From NCBI GenBank assembly GCA_029561345.1, contig JAKQJC010000007.1:186001-250000 (forward strand): a stretch of 64,000 nt of DNA, written 5' to 3'. This DNA is from Chloroflexota bacterium. Its GTDB lineage: Bacteria; Chloroflexota; Anaerolineae; Anaerolineales; Anaerolineaceae. A program made the translations under genes and the position numbers. Of this stretch, positions 35,568 through 44,456 are shown one piece after another; within the stretch, counting starts at the first letter, position 1, and the number at the start of each line of letters is the position of its first letter. Below the pieces are notes generated by a model. It ran no database searches. It was given only the letters and a program-made list of their open reading frames with translations, and was not told where the DNA came from.

Positions 35568-38500
35568 ATGGCGAGAATATCACTGCGTCAATATAACCGT
35601 GAAATTGAGAAACTCATTGACCGCGGTCAGGTTGATGAGGCTATTATACATTGTAAGCACATCTTAAATTCGTATCCCAAACATCTGGATACATACCGCC
35701 TCCTGGGCAAAGCGTTTCTTGAAACCCAGCAATTTGCTGAAGCCTCCGATATTCTTCAGCGCACCCTTTCCGTTATCCCGGATGATTTCATTTCTCACAT
35801 CGGAATGAGCATTATCCGCGAAGAAGAACACAACCTGGATGCGGCCATCTGGCATATGGAGCGAGCGTTTGAAATTCAACCCTCCAACTCCACCATACAA
35901 GATGAAATCCGCCGCCTCTATGGAAAGCGGGATAATTATCCCCCGCCCAAAGTCCGCGTCACTCGCGGCGGTCTGGCGCGCATGTATGCCAGAGGTAATC
36001 TTTTTTACCAAGCCATTTCAGAAATTCGCTCGATTCTCGCAGAAGATCCCCACCGGCCCGATTTGCAGGTACTTCTGGCGCGCATGTATTATCTGTCTTC
36101 ACAGAAAATTGAGGCCACGGAAATTTGCGGCGAATTGATTGCCAAATATCCTTATTGTCTCGAAGCCAATTTCATCCTGTCGCAAATTCTTCCTGGCACC
36201 AGCCGCGCCGAAGATGCCAAAATATACCGGCAGCGCGTGTGCGCCCTGGATCCATATTACGCCCACACCACCGCTGAGAATCAAAATTCCGGCGATGTCC
36301 CTGATAATGCGGTTGGTGTCGAACGTCTCGACTACCGCGGCGGCGCTGCTCCATCCTCATGGAATCAGGGCCTTCCTCAGGATACCTCAGCATCTTCTTC
36401 TCCTCAAATCTCAGCCTGGGTACCGGCCGAAAATGAACCGTTATCCCCTGAACAGGCTGCCGGGGTTGCGGCTGTTTCAGGCCAGATCCCTGATTGGATG
36501 GCGCAAGCCGGTTGGGCCGCCGCAACCGGTGAAGCTGAAGAAACCCTGCCCGTTTATGATGAAGGTTCGATCGTCCACCCTTCTGATGCTCAGGAATTGG
36601 CGCCAGCAGAAATCCCCGATTGGCTTCAATCCCTTGCTCCGCCCGACCAAAAAAAAGAGACGGATGCAGCTGCTGATATCGCGTTCGAGGATATCTTCTC
36701 GAATATGGATACAGAAAATCCGCCTGTAGAGATAGCCAAGCCCGAAAAAGCCAAAGCCATCCCCACCACAGGAATTTTGCGCACAAGCGACTCACTGCTA
36801 CCCCCTGAAACTGGGTCGGCCCCTCCTTCTGAGGCTCCCGTATGGGTATCGTCTTCCCCCCGCCCTGAGGCAGTAGAGCCTGCCTCATCGGCTGTCATCC
36901 CGGCCCCGCCCGCCATGCTTTCTAAGGATGTGGAGGGTCCGGCCATTTTGCGTCCGGCCCCAACCTCGTCATCTCTTGCAGAAGAGGAAGCAGTCCCCGA
37001 ATGGCTGCAGGAAATTCCCAAAGACGGTGCCGCAATTGATGAACTGGCCTCTGAGGGAATTCCGGAATGGCTGCAGCAAGAAGCCCCGGAATTTTCTGAA
37101 GCAGCACCCGCCACAATAGAAGCACAGCTTCCTGTTCCTGAACCGCCAGCAGAAAAAGAGGTGGTTCTCGCGGGTCCGGAAATGGTGGATGAAGTGCCTG
37201 AGTGGCTTGAAAGCCTGGGCGAAGAAGAAATCGTTGCCCCCCCACAGGCTGTTGAACAGGCGGCCCCTCAAGTGGAAGCCGAAACCCCATCCATTGAACA
37301 AATGCCAGATTGGTTACAGGAACAGGAAGAATCTGCACTTGGCAAACCGCAGTCATCCGCACCGCAGGCCGCCCCTTCCACCGACGATTTGCCAGATTGG
37401 TTATTGATGGATGAGGATGAAGCTGCTGCATCCGAAGCAGCTTCCGTGGAAGCTGAAGAAGGTCTTCTGCCGGCAGAAATGCCCGATTGGATCCGCGAAA
37501 TGGCCCCCACCGAAGAAGAGAAGCCTGCGGTTCAGCCATTTAAAGAAGATATAACCCATCCTGTTCCCAGCCCTCTGACCAATCCGGTTGTTGCAGGAGA
37601 AGAACACAGGGATGAAACGGAAGCCTGGCTGGCTGAAATTGTTGATCAGCATAATGCTGAAGCCAAAACCCTCATTGCCGCACCTGAAGAACGCCTGAAA
37701 CCGCCGTCAGATTGGACACCGATGCAGGAAACACCTTCTGAAGAAATCGTGTTCCCCACGCCTGAGGTGATTCCTTCTGCCGCCTTGTCAGATGGCGATG
37801 CCGCCCTGGCCTGGCTGGAAAGCCTGGCCGCCCAGCACGGCGCAGAAGAAGAAGCCCTCATCACCCGCCCCGAGGAACGCCTGTCTGAAGCTCCCGCCTG
37901 GGTGAAAGAAGAAGCCTCACAGCCGGTCGTCACAGCGCCTCTGGCCGAAGAAACCCTAACTGCTGAACTGGCCGAAACGCCGGAGATTGAACCGCTCGAA
38001 CCCACGGCCGCCGAAACGCTTACCGCCGAAGCTCCTCAGGTTGAGCCTGCCGAAGCATCCGCCGTGCCCGACCTTTCGGACGGCGATGCCGCCCTGGCCT
38101 GGCTGGAAAGCCTGGCCGCTCAGCACGGCGCGGAAGAAGAAGCCCTCATCACCCGCCCCGAGGAACGTCTGTCTGAGGCTCCCGCCTGGGTGAAAGAACA
38201 AGCCTCACAGCCAGTCGTCACGGCGCCTCTGGCCGAAGAAACCCCAACTGCTGAACTGGCCGAAACGCCAGAGATTGAACCGCTCGAACCCACGGCCGCC
38301 GAGACGCTTACCGCTGAAGCTCCTCAGGTTGAGCCTGCCGAAGCACCCGCCGTGCCCGACCTTTCGGACGGCGATGCCGCCCTGGCCTGGCTGGAAAGCC
38401 TGGCCGCTCAGCACGGCGCAGAAGAAGAAGCCCTCATCACCCGCCCCGAGGAACGCCTGTCTGAAGCTCCCGCCTGGGTGAAAGAAGAATCTCAATCAGC

Positions 38501-39263
38501 CGAAAGTCCAGCACCGCCCATTGAAGAAATGGAATTGATGGAGGAAAGTCCAGTCACCACGGTTGAAACGCCCGCGAAGATGCCTGCGGGTTCCATTCTT
38601 GAAAATGAGGATTCGGCCATCGCCTGGCTCGAAACTCTGGCCGCCCAGCAGGAGCAAAAAGCGGAGACAATGTTTGTCAATCCTGAAGACCAGGTTTCAA
38701 CACCGCCAGTGTGGATTGAAGAATCAAGAGAGGAACCCTCCATTGCCGAACCTGTTGGAGAAATACCCACTGCTTCATCTTCTGAACTACCCTCCTGGCT
38801 CAATGGATACGATGAGCAGGAAGAAACCATGCCTGCTCTTGAAGATGAGCTGAATCAACTAAAGGCAATATCCGAAGCTGAAAAGACAGCAGCGCCTGTA
38901 TCACCCCAGACCACCCCGGCAGTTACTTATCCTGCCAGATCCTCCCGAATTCTTGAGGAAGCCCCGCCTATTACTCCTATGCCTGAAATCGAACAATTTA
39001 AATCACTCTCGTTTGACGCTGTTCTGGAAGTCAGCCAGAAAGCCTTTATTGAAGGGAATATCCCTTCAGCTGTAGATGGGTATAACCACCTCATCCAAAA
39101 AGGTCAATATTTGGAAGAAGCTATTCACGATCTTCGCGATGCTCTCTATCGTTTTCCGGTGGATATTACCATCTGGCAAGCGCTTGGCGATGCATACATT
39201 CGCACCAATCGGTTACAGGATGCACTCGATGCATATACCAAAGCTGAAGAATTATTAAGATAA
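35568..39263 (+). CDS. TPR protein with P-[DE]-W-[LIM] motif array, unknown function
   Basis: A 1,231-residue acidic protein with no signal peptide or membrane helix. TPR repeats fill about 1-240 and again about 1150-1231. Between them lies a low-complexity A/E/P-rich linker holding eight P-[DE]-W-[LIM] motifs (308, 350, 477, 499, 544, 580, 609 and 639), then related AWLESL and PSWL forms. At 742-974 a 96-residue unit repeats nearly exactly (DGDAALAWLESLAAQHGAEE in each copy). The layout suggests a scaffold whose tryptophan motifs are docked by a partner, perhaps its own TPRs. ndk follows 12 bases later; rpoD lies 72 bases upstream. No function is claimed. Confidence 0.8.
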   Translation: MARISLRQYNREIEKLIDRGQVDEAIIHCKHILNSYPKHLDTYRLLGKAFLETQQFAEASDILQRTLSVIPDDFISHIGMSIIREEEHNLDAAIWHMERAFEIQPSNSTIQDEIRRLYGKRDNYPPPKVRVTRGGLARMYARGNLFYQAISEIRSILAEDPHRPDLQVLLARMYYLSSQKIEATEICGELIAKYPYCLEANFILSQILPGTSRAEDAKIYRQRVCALDPYYAHTTAENQNSGDVPDNAVGVERLDYRGGAAPSSWNQGLPQDTSASSSPQISAWVPAENEPLSPEQAAGVAAVSGQIPDWMAQAGWAAATGEAEETLPVYDEGSIVHPSDAQELAPAEIPDWLQSLAPPDQKKETDAAADIAFEDIFSNMDTENPPVEIAKPEKAKAIPTTGILRTSDSLLPPETGSAPPSEAPVWVSSSPRPEAVEPASSAVIPAPPAMLSKDVEGPAILRPAPTSSSLAEEEAVPEWLQEIPKDGAAIDELASEGIPEWLQQEAPEFSEAAPATIEAQLPVPEPPAEKEVVLAGPEMVDEVPEWLESLGEEEIVAPPQAVEQAAPQVEAETPSIEQMPDWLQEQEESALGKPQSSAPQAAPSTDDLPDWLLMDEDEAAASEAASVEAEEGLLPAEMPDWIREMAPTEEEKPAVQPFKEDITHPVPSPLTNPVVAGEEHRDETEAWLAEIVDQHNAEAKTLIAAPEERLKPPSDWTPMQETPSEEIVFPTPEVIPSAALSDGDAALAWLESLAAQHGAEEEALITRPEERLSEAPAWVKEEASQPVVTAPLAEETLTAELAETPEIEPLEPTAAETLTAEAPQVEPAEASAVPDLSDGDAALAWLESLAAQHGAEEEALITRPEERLSEAPAWVKEQASQPVVTAPLAEETPTAELAETPEIEPLEPTAAETLTAEAPQVEPAEAPAVPDLSDGDAALAWLESLAAQHGAEEEALITRPEERLSEAPAWVKEESQSAESPAPPIEEMELMEESPVTTVETPAKMPAGSILENEDSAIAWLETLAAQQEQKAETMFVNPEDQVSTPPVWIEESREEPSIAEPVGEIPTASSSELPSWLNGYDEQEETMPALEDELNQLKAISEAEKTAAPVSPQTTPAVTYPARSSRILEEAPPITPMPEIEQFKSLSFDAVLEVSQKAFIEGNIPSAVDGYNHLIQKGQYLEEAIHDLRDALYRFPVDITIWQALGDAYIRTNRLQDALDAYTKAEELLR
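37791..38489 (+). repeat. 288-bp tandem repeat inside the TPR protein gene
   Basis: Unit starts at 37791, 38079 and 38367, exactly 288 bases (96 codons) apart. The copies differ at only scattered bases. The third is partial, ending about 38489. The period is in frame, so the repeat extends the protein without breaking it. Copy number could vary by recombination, and assembly of this part deserves care. Confidence 0.9.
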
Positions 39264-39275
39264 ATGGAGGTATTT

Positions 39276-39725
39276 TTGGAACGCACCCTGGTATTGGTCA
39301 AACCTGACGGAGTCCAGCGTGGTCTCATTGGTGAAGTCATTTCCCGCCTTGAGCGCCGTGGTTTGAAATTGACCGCCGCAAAATTTATGATGGTTTCGCT
39401 GGACCTCGCAAAAGCCCACTATGCTGAACATGTTGGCAAGGGTTTTTATGAACCTTTGCTGAAATTTATTACGTCTGGCCCTGTGATGGCCATGGTTTGG
39501 GAAGGTCCCAACGCCGTTGCCGCCGTCCGGCAGACCATGGGTAAAACCAATGCGCTTGAGGCGGCCCCTGGCACCTTGAGACATGATTTTGCTCTGCAAA
39601 CCCGGTTTAATATCACCCATGCCTCAGATTGCCCCGAAAATGGCATCAAGGAAATTGACCTCTGGTTCAAGCCTGAGGAATTGGTGGAATGGCAGCATGA
39701 TTTGGATAAGTGGATTCTGGAATGA
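39276..39725 (+). CDS. ndk: Nucleoside diphosphate kinase
   Basis: Transfers the terminal phosphate between nucleoside triphosphates and diphosphates through a phosphohistidine. Family blocks are clear: ERTLVLVKPDGVQRGLIGE, then SGPVMAMVWEG and the active site NITHASD with His115. The start is taken as TTG at 39276, because GGAGG at 39266-39270 is five bases before it. The in-frame ATG at 39264 overlaps that site and would leave no room for it. The 149 residues are a normal length. Expression follows the TPR protein gene closely. Confidence 0.95.
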   Translation: MERTLVLVKPDGVQRGLIGEVISRLERRGLKLTAAKFMMVSLDLAKAHYAEHVGKGFYEPLLKFITSGPVMAMVWEGPNAVAAVRQTMGKTNALEAAPGTLRHDFALQTRFNITHASDCPENGIKEIDLWFKPEELVEWQHDLDKWILE

Positions 39726-39784
39726 AAATCCGCGGCAGTCTAAAACAGCGAGGAACTGCGCCTTTTCTTGAAAGGAGGCCAACC

Positions 39785-40069
39785 GTGACCGAAATGGTGG
39801 TCGTGTATGAGGCCGGAGGTCTTTTGCAGGCAGAGATTACCAAAGCCTTCCTTGAAAGCAACGGCATCTCTGTCATGCTCTCACAGGAAAGTGTTGGCGC
39901 CACATATGGCCTGGCATTGGGTCCTTTGGGAAATGTCTATGTTTATGTCCCTCTGAAGCAGAAAGGCGAAGCCCTTGAATTGATCCAGGCCATGGAAAAG
40001 GGCGATTTTGAGGATATCCCCCCTGAGGAAACCCTGGATATCCCTGATGACGATGAAAGTGAATCCTAA
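39785..40069 (+). CDS. DUF2007 family small protein
   Basis: A 94-residue protein with the DUF2007 pattern, sometimes called a putative signal-transducing protein: VVVYEAGGLLQAEITKAFLE, then ESNGISVMLSQ. The C-terminus is acidic (DDDESES). The start is taken as GTG at 39785, since AAAGGAGG lies six bases upstream; an ATG at 39710 would extend into the end of ndk. It is probably cotranscribed with ndk. Its stop overlaps that of the opposing aminotransferase gene. No biochemical role can be assigned. Confidence 0.82.
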   Translation: MTEMVVVYEAGGLLQAEITKAFLESNGISVMLSQESVGATYGLALGPLGNVYVYVPLKQKGEALELIQAMEKGDFEDIPPEETLDIPDDDESES

Positions 40070-40911
40070 AGCCAGTCCAGTTCAGCCCTCACACGTTTTT
40101 GATACCGGTCCAGTAACAATTTTGTAACTGGACCCGGTTTTTTATTCCCAATCATCAAATCATCAATTTCTACCACCGGCAAAACCGCTCTTGATGTGCT
40201 GGTGATAAAGGCCTCCGTGCAGCCAGGCAAATCCTTCTTCTGGACAGGGGTCAAATGAAGTTGGATGCCTGCCTTATCAACTTCCTCAAGGACAATACGT
40301 CGGGTGATGCCCGAGAGCACCCTGTCATTGGCTGTCCACACGGCATCTCGCAAAACCGCAAAGAAATTGCTGCTCAGGCCTTCCAGAAGAAATCCGTCCT
40401 CATCCACCATGATGGCCTCATTTACGCCTTCTGGCAGGGATTTTTTTTCATCCATGGCCTTCTCAATGAACTGCGTTGCTTTTGCCCTGGGATTTTCTCT
40501 ATGAAGCGAGCTGGTGATCACCTTAACTCCATTTTCATAAAAAGAATCGGGCAGGCATTCAAGCGGTTCGGAAGAGAGAAAAAGAGCTCCCGGATTCTGA
40601 CTCAAATCAAGGGTCAGGCGAATACGGAAATCTTCACCCCCATTATTGAGCTTAAAAAAAGCTCCCAGTCCATTCCGAACTCTGTTTTCCATAATTCGCA
40701 TGGGTTTTCCCATCAGCTCTGCCGTCTCCGATAACCTGGCAAGATGATCCTTAAACCTGAGGACGCCATTCCCCTCGTAGGTTCGGAAAGTTGTGTAAGC
40801 ACCCTGGGGAAGCCTGCGGGTCACTTCATCCAGATTGGTCAGGTTTTGCAGATTCAGGCTGGTAACTTCAGAAATTTCTCCGGTTTCATCAATCATCCAG
40901 GTAAAAATCAT
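40066..40911 (-). CDS. Class IV aminotransferase
   Basis: PLP enzyme of 281 residues from the fold-type IV group, which includes branched-chain aminotransferases, D-amino acid transaminases and aminodeoxychorismate lyase. Visible parts: TTFRTYEGNGVLRFKDHLARL, the likely PLP lysine in AKATQFIEK, the NEAIMVDEDGFLLEG block and a phosphate-binding segment LSGITRRIVLEEV. A lysine in ENPRAKATQ stands where the catalytic one is expected, with an unusual surrounding. GAAGGAG lies before the ATG. It reads toward the DUF2007 gene, and their stops overlap. The substrate is unknown. Confidence 0.85.
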   Translation of the reverse strand: MIFTWMIDETGEISEVTSLNLQNLTNLDEVTRRLPQGAYTTFRTYEGNGVLRFKDHLARLSETAELMGKPMRIMENRVRNGLGAFFKLNNGGEDFRIRLTLDLSQNPGALFLSSEPLECLPDSFYENGVKVITSSLHRENPRAKATQFIEKAMDEKKSLPEGVNEAIMVDEDGFLLEGLSSNFFAVLRDAVWTANDRVLSGITRRIVLEEVDKAGIQLHLTPVQKKDLPGCTEAFITSTSRAVLPVVEIDDLMIGNKKPGPVTKLLLDRYQKRVRAELDWL

Positions 40912-40942
40912 CCGTTTTTCTCCTTCACTTTTTTGAACCCAT

Positions 40943-40950
40943 ATTATAAT
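40943..40950. promoter_or_regulatory. Palindromic -10 element of divergent genes
   Basis: ATTATAAT reads as TATAAT on both strands: 40945-40950 on plus, 40943-40948 on minus. On plus it lies only 11 bases before the ATG at 40962, so that transcript would be nearly leaderless; on minus it lies 31 bases before the aminotransferase ATG. Clear -35 elements were not found. Confidence 0.5.
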
Positions 40951-40961
40951 CTACATTACAT

Positions 40962-41909
40962 ATGGATAACACATCTATAAAACACGCCTTAAACGAAGCT
41001 GTTGAGAATTTTCAAAAAGGCAACCATGAGAGAGCCAGACAAATTGTTGCCCAGATTCTCAAGCAAGCACCAGACTCAGAAGAAGCCTGGATTCTGGCTA
41101 GTCAACTGGCCAAAAATGAGCAGGAAGAAATCCATATCCTTAAAAAATGGCTTGCAATCAAACCAGATCATCAAGTAGCCCGCGAGAGATTGAATCTATT
41201 GCTGCTCACAGATACATCTGAAGCAAATCCCAGCCAGACATATATTCCAGGAGAAATTAAAACCGCCAGAAAGCCGCCAAAACCTCTGAATTTTGTGGAT
41301 ATTCTTTTGCTGCCTGTGATAATACTGCAAAAAATGCCGCTTTATTTGCTGCTGATTCCGGCTGCGCTGATCATTTTTGTTGGGGGATATATATATTACC
41401 AGACCAATATGGTGGCCGATTTCTCTTATAAAGACTTTATTTTTACGAAGGGTTTTGAAGAAATCACAAAAGATGATCATGTTTGGCGCATCACCTTCGA
41501 ATTTCAGAACAACACAACCTTCTCTGGAAAAGTCCGGCACACCTCCCCCTTCAGAGAAGGCACCGTTCCCATGATTACACATGATATTCTTGTCACCTCT
41601 GGCGAGTATGCTGACAGCACAAAAGTAAACACCCGTGTCACTAATCATAAATTTTTCTGGAAAGCTGTGGATAATCACCAACCAGAAGGCACCATCAATC
41701 TTTTACACACAGTTCCCAAAAACGACGAAATATACCAACAGCTGCTGTCCATCAAGGATGGAGATATCGTTACCATAACCGGCCGCGAAATACTTAAAAT
41801 TGATATCTACACCGGCGACAAGTACGAGGGTTATTGGCAGGATGCGGGTTGCAATACCACTCTAATCACATCGGTTCAAATTTTAGCCCCAACGGAGAAA
41901 GCACCATGA
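40962..41909 (+). CDS. Membrane protein with TPR-like N-terminus, unknown function
   Basis: A 315-residue protein. Residues about 5-90 form two to three TPR-like helical hairpins (NEAVENFQKGNHERARQIV). A membrane segment lies at about 127-145 (YLLLIPAALIIFVGGYIYY), and the C-terminal domain of about 170 residues (SGKVRHTSPFREGT, KDGDIVTITGREILKIDI) is a beta-rich fold not recognised; an OB-like fold is possible from the final strand pattern. No Shine-Dalgarno sequence is visible. The stop overlaps the PhzF start by 4 bases. Confidence 0.65.
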   Translation: MDNTSIKHALNEAVENFQKGNHERARQIVAQILKQAPDSEEAWILASQLAKNEQEEIHILKKWLAIKPDHQVARERLNLLLLTDTSEANPSQTYIPGEIKTARKPPKPLNFVDILLLPVIILQKMPLYLLLIPAALIIFVGGYIYYQTNMVADFSYKDFIFTKGFEEITKDDHVWRITFEFQNNTTFSGKVRHTSPFREGTVPMITHDILVTSGEYADSTKVNTRVTNHKFFWKAVDNHQPEGTINLLHTVPKNDEIYQQLLSIKDGDIVTITGREILKIDIYTGDKYEGYWQDAGCNTTLITSVQILAPTEKAP

Positions 41910-42706
41910 CAAAAACCATTCCAATCTACCAGGTGGATGCCTTCACAGATAAGGCCTTTTCTGGCAATCCGGCTGCAGTGTGTATATTAGACGTTGCTCA
42001 AACAGATCTCTGGATGCAAAATGTGGCCGCCGAAATGAATCTTTCAGAAACTGCTTTTCTGGTTCCCGAGGCAGATGGCTACCGGCTTCGTTGGTTTACT
42101 CCTCTGGCAGAAGTGGCCCTGTGTGGTCATGCCACCCTGGCCAGTTCCCATATTCTGTGGGAAACTGGGCGGCTGGCTCAAAATGTGTCTGCAAAATTCT
42201 TCACCCTGAGCGGCGTATTGACAGCCAGGCTGGACGCGCAAAAGTGGATTGAGCTGAATTTTCCGGTCAAGCCCGTTGAACAGGCGCCTGTACCTCCTGA
42301 ACTGGCACAAATATTAAACGTGACCCCTGTTTTCACCGGAAAAAACCAGTTTGACTTTGTGGTCGAAGTTGAGAATGAGGAAATTGTACGTCAGGTGGCG
42401 CCTGATTTCCAGGCGCTAAAAAAGCTGCCTGTTCGCGGTGTTGTCGTGACGGCAAAATCATCCCTACCTGAATTCGATTTCGTTTCCCGTTTCTTTGCGC
42501 CAGCTGTTGGCGTAAATGAAGATCCTGTCACCGGATCGGCGCACTGCTGCCTGGCTCATTATTGGAGCCATAAACTGGGCAAACATCATTTCAATGCCTT
42601 CCAGGCTTCCCGGCGTGGCGGACGGCTCAAACTGACTCTGGAAGGCGATCGGGTTTTAATCGGCGGGCAGGCAGTTACAGTCCTATCTGGTGAGCTTTAT
42701 TCCTGA
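41906..42706 (+). CDS. PhzF family isomerase/epimerase
   Basis: A 266-residue protein of the PhzF group, a fold related to diaminopimelate epimerase. The N-terminus IYQVDAFTDKAFSGNPAAVC is typical, with the catalytic glutamate in NLSETAFLV and GHATLASSHIL in the first half. The second half has DPVTGSAHCCLAHYW, the usual second active-site block. Members isomerise small acids but most are uncharacterised; phenazine synthesis is not indicated here. GGAG precedes the ATG at 41906, which overlaps the upstream stop by 4 bases. Confidence 0.9.
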   Translation: MTKTIPIYQVDAFTDKAFSGNPAAVCILDVAQTDLWMQNVAAEMNLSETAFLVPEADGYRLRWFTPLAEVALCGHATLASSHILWETGRLAQNVSAKFFTLSGVLTARLDAQKWIELNFPVKPVEQAPVPPELAQILNVTPVFTGKNQFDFVVEVENEEIVRQVAPDFQALKKLPVRGVVVTAKSSLPEFDFVSRFFAPAVGVNEDPVTGSAHCCLAHYWSHKLGKHHFNAFQASRRGGRLKLTLEGDRVLIGGQAVTVLSGELYS

Positions 42707-42728
42707 CGTCTGCAGCCAGCTCAGTTGT

Positions 42729-42756
42729 TTGACATTTCAATTTTTCATGCTACACT
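42729..42756 (+). promoter_or_regulatory. Sigma-70 promoter before the cyclic-nucleotide-binding gene
   Basis: TTGACA (42729-42734) and TACACT (42751-42756) with a 16-base spacer. The start point would be about 10 bases before the ATG, leaving just room for AAGG as ribosome binding site. It probably also serves cinA and the deaminase fusion gene. Confidence 0.5.
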
Positions 42757-42772
42757 AATTCAAAAGGTCATT

Positions 42773-43282
42773 ATGGGAAAATATTTGGAATTTTTACGTC
42801 AATGTGATATCTTTAGCGGTCTCTCAGACACCCGCCTGGAATTGATCGAAAACATTTGCGAAGAACACCCCTGCGAACCTGATGAGATTGTTTTTTCGGA
42901 AAATGCCAAAAGCGATGAACTCTACCTGATCACTCAGGGAGCCATTGAAATTCTGGTCAATCCGGATATGGTTGCCAGCCAGCCCTCCGATAAAACCTCT
43001 CCCGTGGTCATTGCCACGCTTCGACGCGGACAATCCTTTGGTGAAATTGCCCTCGTTGATCAAGGCGTTCGCACAGCCACAGCCCGGGTTTGCCAGAAGA
43101 ACACTCGTCTATTATACATTTCTCGCAAACGGCTGCTGATGCTTTGCAATACTTACCCTGAAATGGGGTACCAGGTCATGCATAATCTGGCAGCAGATCT
43201 TTCGCAGAAAATTCGCAATGCCGATTTACGGATTCGTGAAGAAGTCCTTTATCGCCAGACAAAATTATCTCCTGCCGATTGA
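42773..43282 (+). CDS. Cyclic nucleotide-binding domain protein
   Basis: A 169-residue protein made of one cNMP-binding domain. The phosphate-binding cassette reads GQSFGEIALVDQGVRTATAR, with the glutamate and arginine that grip a cyclic nucleotide. There is no helix-turn-helix, so it is not a CRP-type regulator; the last part is a helix. An upstream TTG at 42725 extends the frame, but the ATG at 42773 follows AAGG and the promoter. cinA starts 6 bases later. It may be a stand-alone sensor acting on a partner. A later gene of the same transcript carries a CYTH domain, a fold that includes class IV adenylate cyclases. Confidence 0.85.
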   Translation: MGKYLEFLRQCDIFSGLSDTRLELIENICEEHPCEPDEIVFSENAKSDELYLITQGAIEILVNPDMVASQPSDKTSPVVIATLRRGQSFGEIALVDQGVRTATARVCQKNTRLLYISRKRLLMLCNTYPEMGYQVMHNLAADLSQKIRNADLRIREEVLYRQTKLSPAD

Positions 43283-43288
43283 TTAATC

Positions 43289-44455
43289 ATGCCCATCATT
43301 GAAATCATAACTATTGGAACCGAGCTGCTGCTGGGCGATATTCAGGACACCAATACCCGGTTTTTAACCCGCTCTCTGCGCGATCATGGCGTTGATATCT
43401 ACCGCACCATGATGATTGGCGATAACCCTGCCAGAATTACCCTTGCCGTTCAGGAAGCTTTGGGCCGGTCTGATGTGGTTTTAACCACTGGCGGCCTTGG
43501 TCCAACCGTGGATGATCCCACTCGCCAGGCCGTCGCTGACGCCCTGGCTGTTCCCCTTGAATACCACCCGGAGCTATGGGAACAAATTATCCTTCGCTTT
43601 AAGCGCTATGGACGCTCTCCGTCTGAGAATAACCGCCGCCAGGCCTATGTTCCCCAGGGTGCAAAAATCATCCCCAATCCGGTCGGCACAGCCCCTTCAT
43701 TTATTTGCGAAACTCCTGATGGAAAATCTGTTATTTCATTGCCGGGGGTTCCCCGAGAGATGGAATACCTGTATCAAAATGAGGTGCTGCCCTACCTTCA
43801 GTCTCGCTTTGAACTGAACAGCACCCTGCAAACATGCGTGCTGCATGCTGCCTCCATTGGTGAATCGCGCGTTGATGAGTTGATTGCAGATCTGGAAACC
43901 CTGTCCAATCCCACCGTCGGCCTGCTGGCGCACCCTGGTCAGACAGATATCCGGGTGGCAGCAAAAGCTGCCACCCGAGAAGATGCCCTGGCCCTGATTG
44001 CTCCGGTCGTGGCGGATATTCGCAGCCGCCTGGGTCAGGCTATTTTCGGACAGGATGATGAAACCCTTGAAGCCATAACAGCCAATGTGATCAAAGAATC
44101 GGGATTCACCTGTGCTATTCTGGAAGCCGGCCTGGGTGGTCAGTTGATCAGCCTTTTGGCTCGAACAGCAGGCGCTCCAATTCGCAGCGATATCCGCTCC
44201 ACTTTGGACTCTCCAGCCATTCTGACATCCGAGGTGGCCAGGTTCAAGGAGATTACCGGATCACAGATGGCTTTGGGTGTAAATTTGCAGCCCGGACAAT
44301 CGCAGCAGAATTTGACCTTGCATCTGGTTACCCCCCACGGCGTTTATGAAGACAACCGGTCGTACGGCGGTCCACCTGAATACGGCCCAATGTGGGCTGC
44401 CCGCAGCGGACTCGATTTTATCCGTACCCACATCAAAAAGGAGAGAGAAAACTGA
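43289..44455 (+). CDS. cinA: CinA family protein (MoCF-like plus C-terminal domain)
   Basis: A 388-residue CinA-type protein. The N-terminal MoCF-like domain shows EIITIGTELLLGDIQDTN, LTTGGLGPTVDDPTRQAVA and LPGVPREMEYL; the C-terminal domain from about 250 is shorter and less typical than the usual nicotinamide mononucleotide deamidase domain. Full-length family members hydrolyse ADP-ribose and deamidate NMN in pyridine nucleotide recycling. It lies 6 bases after the cNMP-binding gene and 1 base before the amidohydrolase fusion, so the three are likely one transcript. Confidence 0.9.
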   Translation: MPIIEIITIGTELLLGDIQDTNTRFLTRSLRDHGVDIYRTMMIGDNPARITLAVQEALGRSDVVLTTGGLGPTVDDPTRQAVADALAVPLEYHPELWEQIILRFKRYGRSPSENNRRQAYVPQGAKIIPNPVGTAPSFICETPDGKSVISLPGVPREMEYLYQNEVLPYLQSRFELNSTLQTCVLHAASIGESRVDELIADLETLSNPTVGLLAHPGQTDIRVAAKAATREDALALIAPVVADIRSRLGQAIFGQDDETLEAITANVIKESGFTCAILEAGLGGQLISLLARTAGAPIRSDIRSTLDSPAILTSEVARFKEITGSQMALGVNLQPGQSQQNLTLHLVTPHGVYEDNRSYGGPPEYGPMWAARSGLDFIRTHIKKEREN

Positions 44456-44456
44456 T

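Noticed and set aside
36172..36888. Minus-strand frame opposite the TPR protein gene
   Set aside because: An arginine- and proline-rich shadow of low-complexity coding sequence.
37791..38489. CRISPR array
   Set aside because: Repeats are 288 bases, contiguous and in frame inside a gene, with no spacer structure or cas genes.
39264..39275. ATG at 39264 as the ndk start
   Set aside because: It overlaps the Shine-Dalgarno sequence that serves the TTG at 39276, and adds four residues not typical of the family.
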